A DNA stretch of 8,533 nt from Caldisericota bacterium (GCA_003650255.1 QMOP01000048.1:1-8533), one strand, 5' to 3'; counted from the stretch's first letter, positions 1 through 6,839 are shown. The notes: generated from the sequence alone by a model not told the origin. A program made the numbers and translations.

Positions 1-2
1 GT

Positions 3-464
3 GTAAATGGAGATTTAGGATTGGTGATAAAAAATATTGGACCGGAGATGAAATTTATTGATGAGCCATATAATTTACCTCTAACTATTAGCTTGGGAGG
101 AGGATACAATTTCTTAGGAAATTTTGTTATTTCTTTAGATATAAATCATGAAATTTATGATGATAAAACCAGTATTTCAATGGGGGTGGAATATAGACCT
201 GTAAGATTTATCAGTTTAAGAGCAGGATATTTTTACAAACTTGCTTATCAGCTTCTAACTTATCAAAATTCCTTATTTCAACCTGCCTGCCGGACAGGCA
301 GGCCTGCCTGCCGGACAAGCAGGGAAGAAAACAAAATTTCCGACTTCACTGGCATAAGCGGTGGTTTTGGCTTAAACTTCTCCAATTACATCCTTGATTA
401 TTCTCTTATTCCATACAAAGATTTAGGATTAACACATAGATTGAGTTTTAAAGTTAGATTTTAA
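3..464 (+). CDS. PorV/PorQ-like outer-membrane beta-barrel protein, C-terminal part (5' end outside window)
   Basis: The reading frame is open to the left edge, so only the C-terminal 153 residues are visible. The TTG at 21 is not taken as the real start. The visible part begins with LVIKNIGPEMKFIDEPYNLP, which resembles the conserved segment of PorV/PorQ (UPF0164-like) proteins. Alternating strands follow, such as NFVISLDINHEI, SISMGVEYRP and ISLRAGYFYKL, and it ends in HRLSFKVRF, a typical last beta-strand with a terminal aromatic residue. The likely location is the outer membrane. Family members serve as barrels linked to secretion or surface attachment, but the role here is unknown. About 94 codons into the visible part, two 21-bp palindromic units add 14 residues (PACRTGRPACRTSR) to what is probably a loop, including the only two cysteines in the visible part. 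The family call is by motif resemblance. Confidence 0.72.
   Translation, partial: VNGDLGLVIKNIGPEMKFIDEPYNLPLTISLGGGYNFLGNFVISLDINHEIYDDKTSISMGVEYRPVRFISLRAGYFYKLAYQLLTYQNSLFQPACRTGRPACRTSREENKISDFTGISGGFGLNFSNYILDYSLIPYKDLGLTHRLSFKVRF
282..323. repeat. Two tandem 21-bp CCTGCC-type palindromic units inside a coding region
   Basis: Unit one (282-302) and unit two (303-323) are head-to-tail copies that differ at one base (ACAGG versus ACAAG). Each begins CCTGCCTGCC and ends in GGCAGG or AGCAGG, so each can fold back on itself. They are GC-rich in AT-rich surroundings and, being 21 bp long, keep the reading frame. A related unit occurs at 1064-1084. Both sites are preceded by TTTCAA. Similar elements are scattered through many candidate-phylum genomes. 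Their mode of spread is not visible here. Confidence 0.85.
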
Positions 465-532
465 ATGTTTATTTGTAGAAGTGTATCAGTAAAGGAAAGT
501 GTTTTTCTCGTTACTAAGTCACTGTTTACTAT

Positions 533-540
533 AAGGAGGT
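533..540 (+). promoter_or_regulatory. Strong Shine-Dalgarno site for ssnA
   Basis: AAGGAGGT lies 3 bases before the ATG at 544. It is a near-perfect match to the 16S anti-SD and fixes the ssnA start. The 79-bp gap since the previous gene (465-543) also holds an imperfect hairpin (488-501 with 520-530). I see no convincing promoter in it. Confidence 0.85.
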
Positions 541-543
541 CGT

Positions 544-1866
544 ATGCTTATTAAAAATGGAACGCTTATTACACCTGAAAAAGTTGTTAAGGCAGATATT
601 CTGATTGAAAATGGAAGGATTAAGAAGATTAAAAAAGGGATTAAGAAGAAAAAGGGAATAAGGGTTATTGATGCTTCTGGAAGGATTGTTATGCCTGGTC
701 TTATCTGTGCTCACCATCATCTCTATTCAACTTTCGCAAGAGGAATGAGTTTGAAAGGGAAACCTGCAAGGAATTTTCCAGAAATTTTAGAAAAACTCTG
801 GTGGAGATTGGATAAAACTTTAAAACCTGGAGACCTTTATTATAGTTCTGTGCCAGTTCTTATTGATGCTGTTAAGCATGGAATAACAACAATAATTGAC
901 CATCATGAGTCCCAGGGTTATCAGATAGGATCTCTTGATGAGATTGCTCAAAGTTTTAAGGATGTCGGTATAAGGGGATGTTTATGTCTTGGTGCTTCTG
1001 ATAGATATGGAAAAGGGGAGGAAGGATTAAAAGAAAATGAAAGATTCCTCTCTCAACTTTCAACCTGCCTGTCGGTAAGGCAGGCTCTCAACTCTCAACT
1101 TTTATTAAAAGGAATGGTCGGACTCCATGCATCATTTACTGTAAATGATGAAACATTAAGAGGTGCAGTTGAGATTTCAAAAAAGTTTAAAACAGGAATT
1201 CATATTCACTGTGCAGAGGATAAATCTGACCAGAGAATTACAGAGAGAAAATATGGAAGAAGAGTTATTGAGCGACTTTATAAGGCAGGTGCTCTTGGTA
1301 AAAAAACAATTGCAGTTCATTGTATACACCTTGATGATAAAGAAATAAATCTACTTAAGAAGACAGACACAATTGTTGTCCATAATCCTGAAAGTAATAT
1401 GAACAATGCTGTTGGCTGGGCAAATGTTCTTAAGATGATTAAAAAAGGAATACTTGTTGGGCTTGGAACAGACGGAATGAGTTCAAACATGTTTAGAGAG
1501 ATGAGAGTGGCATATCTTATTTCTCATCATGAAAATAAGGATCCAAGAGTTGGATTTTTTGAAGCAGTAAAGATGTTGATGTTCAATAATCCAGTGATTG
1601 CTGAGAGAATCTTTGGTGTTAAAATAGGTGTTTTAAAAGAAGGAGCAGTTGCTGATGTTGTTATTTTTGATTATTTACCTCCAACTCCACTTAATTCAGG
1701 TAATATTTTCGGGCATATTCTTTTTGGTCTTGTTGATGCAAATGTTCTTACAGTGGTCTGTAATGGAAAAGTGATTTTTAATAAAGGAAGAATTTTAACT
1801 GTTGATGAGGAAAAAATAGCAGAGATAGCAAGAAAGAAAGCATTTAAGTTGTGGAAGAGAATTTAA
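544..1866 (+). CDS. ssnA: SsnA-type metal-dependent amidohydrolase
   Basis: The protein has 440 residues, a normal length for the SsnA/TrzN/guanine-deaminase branch of the amidohydrolase superfamily. These are cytoplasmic TIM-barrel enzymes that hydrolyse C-N or C-Cl bonds on heterocycles. The N-terminal beta-sandwich strand (MLIKNGTLITPEKVV) leads into PGLICAHHHLYSTFARGM, with the metal HxH at His57 and His59. Further ligands are His222 (HIHCAED), His259 (AVHCIHL) and Asp310 (LGTDGMSSN). KGMVGLHASFTVNDETL is very close to my recollection of SsnA proteins, which supports the name. The true substrate of SsnA is not established. In other bacteria ssnA neighbours genes for selenium-linked purine or amino-acid breakdown, including PLP lyases, and here the next gene is a PLP enzyme. 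Residues about 169-187 contain extra sequence from a palindromic repeat. A strong SD precedes the ATG. Only 14 bases separate it from the next gene, so the two are co-transcribed. Confidence 0.87.
   Translation: MLIKNGTLITPEKVVKADILIENGRIKKIKKGIKKKKGIRVIDASGRIVMPGLICAHHHLYSTFARGMSLKGKPARNFPEILEKLWWRLDKTLKPGDLYYSSVPVLIDAVKHGITTIIDHHESQGYQIGSLDEIAQSFKDVGIRGCLCLGASDRYGKGEEGLKENERFLSQLSTCLSVRQALNSQLLLKGMVGLHASFTVNDETLRGAVEISKKFKTGIHIHCAEDKSDQRITERKYGRRVIERLYKAGALGKKTIAVHCIHLDDKEINLLKKTDTIVVHNPESNMNNAVGWANVLKMIKKGILVGLGTDGMSSNMFREMRVAYLISHHENKDPRVGFFEAVKMLMFNNPVIAERIFGVKIGVLKEGAVADVVIFDYLPPTPLNSGNIFGHILFGLVDANVLTVVCNGKVIFNKGRILTVDEEKIAEIARKKAFKLWKRI
1050..1102. repeat. 21-bp palindromic unit flanked by 11-bp direct repeats, inside ssnA
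   Basis: The core at 1064-1084 (CCTGCCTGTC then GGTAAGGCAGG) is a diverged copy of the units at 282-323. CTCTCAACTTT occurs at 1050-1060 and again at 1092-1102, exactly 42 bp apart, with a partial third copy (CTCTCAACT) at 1085-1093. Removing 42 bp would restore a single copy and keep the reading frame. The stretch encodes about 14 residues (roughly 170-183) in a part of SsnA between ENERF and LKGMVGLHASF where family members have a shorter linker. Confidence 0.75.
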
Positions 1867-1870
1867 GAGA

Positions 1871-1875
1871 GGAGG
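1871..1875 (+). promoter_or_regulatory. Shine-Dalgarno site that sets the PLP-enzyme start
   Basis: GGAGG, within the purine run GAGAGGAGGAAGAA, lies 5 bases before the ATG at 1881, just after the ssnA stop. It favours 1881 over the in-frame GTG at 1851, which lies inside ssnA and has no comparable site. Confidence 0.85.
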
Positions 1876-1880
1876 AAGAA

Positions 1881-3350
1881 ATGATTGATTTAACAATTAA
1901 TGAAAAACAGCTTAAAAGAACAATTCAGAGGGCAAGAGAAAGAGGAATTATTATTCCAACTTTTAAGCAACACGTGAATCCTAAGAAACTTGTTCCAAAA
2001 AGGATTAAAGAGAAATTGAAGAGGATTGGATTATGGGATATCCATCCATTAAACCTTTTTAGAATTACCTGGAAGAATGAGCCAAAATCAAAAGGTGGTG
2101 GATTTGATGGAGTAAATTATATGGAGTTTCCATCAAATCTTACAGGAGTTAGATCAAGGATAATAGCACTTGTTGGAAAATGGTTTCCAACAGGAGCACA
2201 TAAGGTTGGAGCAACATTTGGATGTCTTGTTCCCCGTCTTGTTACAGGTCAGTTTGATCCCACATTTCATAAAGCTGTCTGGCCTTCAACAGGAAATTAT
2301 TGCCGTGGTGGTGCTTATGATGCGACTCTTCTTGCTTGTGAATCAATTGCAATACTTCCTGAGGAGATGAGTCAGGAAAGGTTTGAATGGCTTTCAAAGG
2401 TTGCAGGTGAGGTCATAAGAACACCTGGTTGTGAAAGTAATGTCTGGGAGATATTTCAGAAGTGTAAGGAACTAAAAGCAACAAGAGACAATATCATGAT
2501 ATTTAATCAGTTTGATGAATTTGGAAATTATCTCTGGCATTATTATGTTACAGGAAGAGCAATTGAAGAGGTCCTTCAGAAGGAGCTAAAGAAAAATCAA
2601 AGATACTTTGGAGTTGTTTCCTCTACCGGTTCAGCAGGAACAATAGGATGTGGTGATTATTTGAAACAAAAATATCCTTCAAGTAAGATTGCAGCAGGAG
2701 AGGCACTTCAATGTCCGACACTTTATATAAATGGTTTTGGAGGGCACAGAATAGAAGGTATAGGTGATAAGCATGTTCCTTGGATTCATAATGTAAGAAA
2801 TACTGATTTTGTTATTGCTGTTGATGACGAGGACTGTATGAGAGTTTTAAGACTCTTTAATGAGCCAGCAGGAAGAGATTATCTTATAAAGCAGGGAGTT
2901 GATTCAAAGATTGTAAATAATCTTGATTTACTTGGAATATCAGGAGTGGGGAATTTAATTGCCTCAATAAAGCTTGCAAAGTATTATGAACTTACAGAAA
3001 GGGATGTGATTGTTACAATTCTTACGGACTCTATGGAACTTTATCAGTCAAGGATTAAGGAATTGAGAGAAAAGTATGGTAGATATACAAAGGAAGAGGC
3101 AATTAAGGATTATAATAAGCACCTTCTCGGAGTAAAGCAGGATTTTGTTCTTGAATTGAATTATTATCAGAAAAAGAGAATTCATAATCTGAAGTATTAT
3201 ACATGGATTGAGCAAATGGGTAAGGATGTCAATGAACTTGAAAGACAGTGGTATGATTGGCCTGATTACTGGGAAAGAATCCAGCGACAGGTTGATGAAA
3301 TAGATGCATTGATTGAGGAATTTAATAGAAGAGCAAATGTAAAAATTTAA
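1881..3350 (+). CDS. PLP-dependent fold-type-II enzyme (cysteine-synthase-like lyase family, long form)
   Basis: The protein has 489 residues, well above the roughly 310 of ordinary cysteine synthase. Motifs in order match the tryptophan-synthase-beta fold: PTGAHKVGA with Lys108 as the predicted PLP Schiff-base lysine, STGN (136-139) as the substrate-binding loop, SSTGSAGTIG (247-256) as the phosphate-binding glycine loop, IEGIG (291-295), GISGVGNLIASIKLA (352-366), and TILTDSMELYQSR (379-391), the counterpart of the PDSGERY segment. An N-terminal extension (1-80) and a Trp/Tyr-rich helical tail (about 430-489) are extra to the core. Proteins of this length are usually annotated only as pyridoxal-phosphate-dependent beta-subunit proteins. 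The reaction is unknown; beta-elimination or replacement on an amino-acid substrate is likely. It lies directly after ssnA, which suggests a shared pathway. It is not a close match to diaminopropionate ammonia-lyase YgeX by motif. The TAA overlaps the next ATG by one base (TAATG). Confidence 0.83.
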   Translation: MIDLTINEKQLKRTIQRARERGIIIPTFKQHVNPKKLVPKRIKEKLKRIGLWDIHPLNLFRITWKNEPKSKGGGFDGVNYMEFPSNLTGVRSRIIALVGKWFPTGAHKVGATFGCLVPRLVTGQFDPTFHKAVWPSTGNYCRGGAYDATLLACESIAILPEEMSQERFEWLSKVAGEVIRTPGCESNVWEIFQKCKELKATRDNIMIFNQFDEFGNYLWHYYVTGRAIEEVLQKELKKNQRYFGVVSSTGSAGTIGCGDYLKQKYPSSKIAAGEALQCPTLYINGFGGHRIEGIGDKHVPWIHNVRNTDFVIAVDDEDCMRVLRLFNEPAGRDYLIKQGVDSKIVNNLDLLGISGVGNLIASIKLAKYYELTERDVIVTILTDSMELYQSRIKELREKYGRYTKEEAIKDYNKHLLGVKQDFVLELNYYQKKRIHNLKYYTWIEQMGKDVNELERQWYDWPDYWERIQRQVDEIDALIEEFNRRANVKI

Positions 3351-4129
3351 TGGTTAAAAAAGGATTAAACCTGAATATATGTAATGAGTTTGATCTTGAG
3401 TCAATTGGAATCTCTAAAGAGAACGCAAAAAAGATAGTTGAAGTAAGAAGATTAAAAGAAGAGTTTGTTAATCCTGGAGAGGTTAAGGAGATAATTGGAA
3501 AGGAGGAGTTTGAAAAAATAGTTTCAAATTACAATCTCTACACAACTTCTAAGTATGTCTGGGAAAGGAGAATTACGAATTCAAAATATTCTCTATATGA
3601 ACCAATTCTTGAACTTCATTTTTTAAATGATTCAATACTTCTTTTTTTTAAAAGTTTAAAAGGGTTATTTCTTGGAAATTCGATTGATTTAAAAAGGTTA
3701 AAGAGTTTATTATCAACTTCATTTCTTTCAAAAATTTTTAAATCAAAACTTGATTTTCTTTTTTATCTTCAAGATGCAAATATTGAGATTGAAAAACATT
3801 TTAAGATTTTAAAAATTCTGAAGGATGTAGAATCTGGAAGGGAGTTCCATTTTGATGATGTTTCAGTTAAAATTTTTTTAAAAAATGCTTTTAAACTTAC
3901 ATTTGGAGATATAAGTTTTATGTTTCTTGATTCAAACTCTTTTTTGAATCAGAGAGAGATTTTGAATAAGTTTTTTTCAAGTATTCTTGTTTCAAGAATA
4001 GTATTCAAAGAAAAAGGTATTGAGATTATGAGTGATTTTTTGAAGGAAGCAGGGAGTCCAGAGGTGATGGATTATGAGGATAATCTCAGTATTTATACTG
4101 ACGGCAATCTTATTTATATTTCAACTTAA
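3350..4129 (+). CDS. Helix-hairpin-helix domain protein of unknown function
   Basis: The protein has 259 residues. Residues about 6-62 (LNLNICNEFDLESIGISKEN, then AKKIVEVRR, NPGEVKEIIG and FEKIV) fit the tandem helix-hairpin-helix layout seen in ComEA-like proteins and in the GspK tail, with an isoleucine/valine-rich hairpin. That layout can bind DNA or mediate protein contacts. The remainder (about 80-259) is rich in Phe, Leu, Lys and Ser, looks largely helical, and resembles no family I know. It ends in an apparent beta-hairpin (NLSIYTDGNLIYIST). There is no signal peptide, so it is probably cytoplasmic. Translation probably depends on coupling, because the start overlaps the previous stop (TAATG) and no good SD is near. 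Its last 56 bases also encode the signal peptide of the next gene in another frame. The coding call is good; the function is unknown. Confidence 0.72.
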   Translation: MVKKGLNLNICNEFDLESIGISKENAKKIVEVRRLKEEFVNPGEVKEIIGKEEFEKIVSNYNLYTTSKYVWERRITNSKYSLYEPILELHFLNDSILLFFKSLKGLFLGNSIDLKRLKSLLSTSFLSKIFKSKLDFLFYLQDANIEIEKHFKILKILKDVESGREFHFDDVSVKIFLKNAFKLTFGDISFMFLDSNSFLNQREILNKFFSSILVSRIVFKEKGIEIMSDFLKEAGSPEVMDYEDNLSIYTDGNLIYIST

Positions 4130-5147
4130 CATTTTTTCAAAAGTTTATTTTTTTGGAAAACTTCCAAATCCAAATGAGTATTTTCTCTTTGCAACAAGTG
4201 GCTGGACTGGAAACTGGTATATAGGGCCTGACCACTGCTGGATTCAAAAGATTGTGATAGATAAAGAAATTGATTTTGACAGAATTTTTATTGGAGCAAA
4301 GATCGGCAGGGCAAAAAGGGATGAAGAGATTTTAAACAGTTTCAAATATTCTGATAAAAAGTTTGAATTAAGGAAGAAGGAAAGATTGTATAAAAAGAAA
4401 AAGGATGAAAGTTTAAAAGAGGAGATTGAGAGATTAAAGAAGGAATTAAAGGAGATAGAAAGTAGAGTTGTAGGGAAAAATAAGGATATTTATATCTCAA
4501 TAACAGATGATCCTGAAAAGTGGAATAATAAGTATTTACTTGAAAGAAACTCTCTTCTTCCTCTTGAAGGTTCTTATGTTGAAGCAATAGATGGGGTTGG
4601 AGAGGCAAGATGGTTCTGGGTTGAAATCTCAAAAGATTTTGTTGTTGGAAAAAGCACATTTTATGTTGCTGTTTGGAGTGATTATCAGGAGTTTGACAGT
4701 GTTGAGAGATCCCCGATTCTTGCTGCTGGGTGGGGAGATGATAGGAGGGATTCATTTTTGTGTAAAATTAAGGATGGCATGCCTGATTTTTCAACAAAAA
4801 AGGATATAAGTTTTTTTGAACCAGCAATTGGGATAAAACTTATCAAAAGTGAAAATAGAACGCTTGATATTGTTATAGAGAAAGTTGAATATGAAGTTGA
4901 TAGAGAATTGAAAGGAAAATTCAAGTTGAGAGTTTATTTTGATGTGAAAGGAGAGGAGATTACAAGATTTTATGTTGAAAGAAGAGTGGATAAGGGTTTT
5001 GATGTTTTTGGATTTTATTATTATAATCCGCCATATATTGTAACTGTTAAAAATGTTGAAAAAGGGAAATATTTTATAAGAGGAGTTGTTGAGGATTGGG
5101 AAGGAAATAGAAAAGTAAGTTTTGTTATGGAGGTTGAGATAAAATGA
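4074..5147 (+). CDS. Secreted protein of unknown function with coiled-coil insert and Ig-like C-terminus
   Basis: The protein has 357 residues. It opens with a clear signal peptide (MRIISVFILTAILFIFQLNI), so it is exported, with cleavage probably near residue 22-24 or retention as an anchor. An aromatic region follows (SGWTGNWYIGPDHCW, 42-56). Next is a highly charged helix at about 93-134 (KKERLYKKKK, then LKEEIERLKKELKEIESRV), probably a coiled coil. A beta-rich middle comes after it (ISITDDPEKWN; FYVAVWSDYQEF). The C-terminal 90 residues (VEYEVDRELKGKFKLRVYFD through VVEDWEGNRKVSFVMEVEIK) look like an immunoglobulin-type beta-sandwich. I do not recognise the family. The ATG at 4074 is chosen because it gives the intact signal peptide and has GAGGTG 7 bases upstream. 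This start lies inside the previous gene, giving a 56-bp overlap. The stop overlaps metF as ATGA. Confidence 0.78.
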   Translation: MRIISVFILTAILFIFQLNIFSKVYFFGKLPNPNEYFLFATSGWTGNWYIGPDHCWIQKIVIDKEIDFDRIFIGAKIGRAKRDEEILNSFKYSDKKFELRKKERLYKKKKDESLKEEIERLKKELKEIESRVVGKNKDIYISITDDPEKWNNKYLLERNSLLPLEGSYVEAIDGVGEARWFWVEISKDFVVGKSTFYVAVWSDYQEFDSVERSPILAAGWGDDRRDSFLCKIKDGMPDFSTKKDISFFEPAIGIKLIKSENRTLDIVIEKVEYEVDRELKGKFKLRVYFDVKGEEITRFYVERRVDKGFDVFGFYYYNPPYIVTVKNVEKGKYFIRGVVEDWEGNRKVSFVMEVEIK

Positions 5148-6046
5148 AGATTACTGAAATTTTTAAGAAAAAGGGATTTCTCCTTACCTGTGAGATTGGG
5201 CCGCCGAAAGGTTACAAAATGGATAGTGTAATTGAGAAGATATTGGATTTGAAGGATTTTATTGATGCATTCAATGTGACAGATTTTCAGGGTTCAACGA
5301 TGAGGATGAGTTCTCCATTTGCTTCATATATTCTTAAGAAGAATGGTTTTGAGGTTATAATGCAACTTACAACAAGAGATAGAAACAGAATTGCTCTTCA
5401 GGGTGATCTTCTTGGTGCCTTTTCTCTTGGTATTGAGAATGTTCTTGCTTTAACAGGAGACCCACCAAGTGTTGGAGACCATCCAGAGGCAAAACCTGTT
5501 TTTGATATAGGTTCAAGTGAACTCATCAGTGTTATAAAAAAGTTGAATGAAGGTTATGATATGATGGGAAATAGATTAGAAGAAAAAACAGATTTCTGTA
5601 TTGGATGTGCTGCAAATCCATGTGTTGAGAACATTGATGAAGAATTTGGAAAACTTGAGAAAAAGATAAAAGCAGGAGCAGAGTTTATTCAGACGCAGGC
5701 AGTTTATGAGGTTGAGAGGTTTTCAAAATTTATTGAAAAGTTTAGAAAGAATTTTGGAAATATTCCTGTTCTTGTAGGTATAGTTTTCATAAAGTCAGCA
5801 AAAATGGCAAAATATATGAATGAGAATATTCCCGGAATTTTTGTTCCAGAGTATTTGATAAAAGAGATTTCAAAGTTTGATTCAGAGGAGATAAAAGAAA
5901 GGAAAAGGAAAGCAGCAAAGATTATGGAAAAGATTGTAATTGAATTAAAGGAAACTCCTATAGATGGATTTCATTTCATGCCTCTTGGCTGGTATGAATC
6001 AGTTAGGTATCTTTTTGAATCTTTGAAAGAAGAAAAAGTTTTTTAA
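5144..6046 (+). CDS. metF: 5,10-methylenetetrahydrofolate reductase
   Basis: The protein has 300 residues, the normal length for bacterial MetF. This FAD-containing TIM-barrel enzyme interconverts methylene-THF and methyl-THF, feeding methionine synthesis or, in acetogens, the methyl branch of the Wood-Ljungdahl pathway. Key positions are visible: Glu17 in TCEIGPPK (counterpart of E. coli Glu28), TTRDRNRIALQGDLLGA (76-92), Asp106 in LALTGDPP (counterpart of Asp120), Gln185 in FIQTQAVYE, and the C-terminal GFHFMPLGW. The segment FCIGCAANPC (151-160) fits the family's IGAAANP-like motif but carries three cysteines (152, 155, 160). No adjacent metV zinc-protein gene is seen, so the electron donor is unclear. 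GGAGGT lies 9 bases before the ATG, which overlaps the previous stop (ATGA). The last 44 bases overlap the 3' end of convergent folD. Confidence 0.92.
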   Translation: MKITEIFKKKGFLLTCEIGPPKGYKMDSVIEKILDLKDFIDAFNVTDFQGSTMRMSSPFASYILKKNGFEVIMQLTTRDRNRIALQGDLLGAFSLGIENVLALTGDPPSVGDHPEAKPVFDIGSSELISVIKKLNEGYDMMGNRLEEKTDFCIGCAANPCVENIDEEFGKLEKKIKAGAEFIQTQAVYEVERFSKFIEKFRKNFGNIPVLVGIVFIKSAKMAKYMNENIPGIFVPEYLIKEISKFDSEEIKERKRKAAKIMEKIVIELKETPIDGFHFMPLGWYESVRYLFESLKEEKVF

Positions 6047-6833
6047 ATAGTATCGCATTTACAACAGGTCCAACACCACCTGGAACAGGAGTTATAAGAG
6101 AGACCTTATTCTTTACATCCTCAAAATGAACATCACCTTTAATCTTTCCGTTTACAAAATTTATTCCTATATCAACTATAGTAGAACCTTTCTTAATCAT
6201 ATCTTTTTTTAAAAATTCTGGTTTTCCAACAGCAACAATAAGTAAATCAGAAATCTTTGTAAGTTTTTTAAAATTTTTTTCTCCAATATTTATAAGAAGA
6301 ATATGGGGATGTGAAAAAACAAACTCTTGAAGTAAAAGAATTGAAATTGGTCTTCCAATAACAGGAGAATGTCCTAAAATACCAACTGTTTTGTTCTTTA
6401 TATTGATTTTATATCTTTTAATTATTTCAAGCACTGAAAGAGAGACAATAGGAGCGAACTTTTTTTCTCCTGAATAAAATCTTGAAAAACTTAAAGGTGA
6501 AATACCTTCAACATCCTTTTCTGGTGATATTTTTTTCTGTAATTTTTTAAAATCTACATCTTCTGGAAGAGGAAGTAGAAGCAGTATTCCATTTATTTTT
6601 TTATCTTTATTTAATTCCTCAATTTTACTTTCAAAATCAGAATGTTTTTCTAAAATATACTCCTTAACTTCAACCTTAAGTTTTTCAGAAATTTTTCTTA
6701 TTCCTTTAACATACGATGTGGATGCTTCATTTGAAGGAGAGGAAAGAACAGCGAGAGTTAATTTCCTTTTTATTTTCTCACTTAATTCAAGTATTATTTC
6801 ATCCCTTATTTTTCTTCCATCTATTATTCTCAT
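6003..6833 (-). CDS. folD: FolD-family methylene-THF dehydrogenase/cyclohydrolase with altered active site
   Basis: The protein has 276 residues, slightly shorter than E. coli FolD (288). The family oxidises methylene-THF to methenyl-THF and hydrolyses it to formyl-THF in the cytoplasm. Family features are the N-terminus MRIIDGRKI, NGILLLLPLP (81-90), EKDVEG, the nucleotide-binding GILGHSPVIGRP (151-162), ADLLIVAVGKP-like SDLLIVAVGKPEF, VDIGIN (220-225) and TPVPGGVGP (248-256). In a gap-free alignment to E. coli, Tyr50 is kept as Tyr41, but Lys54 becomes Ile45, Gln98 becomes Leu86 and Asp121 becomes Glu109. The CTP.G stretch reads IVSLS, and the HSRT-like cofactor segment reads INIGEKN. Normal bifunctional activity is therefore doubtful. 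The start at 6833 matches family N-termini and sits exactly at the predicted transcription start. The in-frame ATG at 6857 would overlap the promoter spacer. It converges on metF with a 44-bp overlap. Confidence 0.88.
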   Translation of the reverse strand: MRIIDGRKIRDEIILELSEKIKRKLTLAVLSSPSNEASTSYVKGIRKISEKLKVEVKEYILEKHSDFESKIEELNKDKKINGILLLLPLPEDVDFKKLQKKISPEKDVEGISPLSFSRFYSGEKKFAPIVSLSVLEIIKRYKINIKNKTVGILGHSPVIGRPISILLLQEFVFSHPHILLINIGEKNFKKLTKISDLLIVAVGKPEFLKKDMIKKGSTIVDIGINFVNGKIKGDVHFEDVKNKVSLITPVPGGVGPVVNAILFKKLFLLSKIQKDT

Positions 6834-6839
6834 ACATTG

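Noticed and set aside
282..323. CRISPR array from the tandem 21-bp units
   Set aside because: There are only two copies with no spacers, inside a coding frame, and the units are palindromic insert elements.
488..530. Hairpin before ssnA as a terminator or riboswitch
   Set aside because: The stem is imperfect, with a bulge and a long loop. No T-run follows, and no known riboswitch core is visible.
529..720. Minus-strand open frame opposite the ssnA start
   Set aside because: It is antisense to a well-supported gene, with low-complexity Asn/Phe content and no SD.
1851..1880. Upstream GTG start for the PLP enzyme adding ten residues (MEENLREEEE)
   Set aside because: It lies inside ssnA and its residues are the read-through of the purine-rich SD. 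The ATG at 1881 has GGAGG at ideal spacing.
1881..3350. Identification of the PLP enzyme as YgeX diaminopropionate ammonia-lyase because it is next to ssnA
   Set aside because: It is longer, and its lysine motif (PTGAHKVGA) and C-terminal region do not match YgeX as I recall it. The neighbourhood alone is not enough.
4342..4755. Minus-strand open frame of 137 codons opposite the secreted-protein gene
   Set aside because: Its composition (Gln-, Ser- and His-rich) is the shadow of the Glu/Lys/Asp-rich plus-strand gene. It has no SD or family match.
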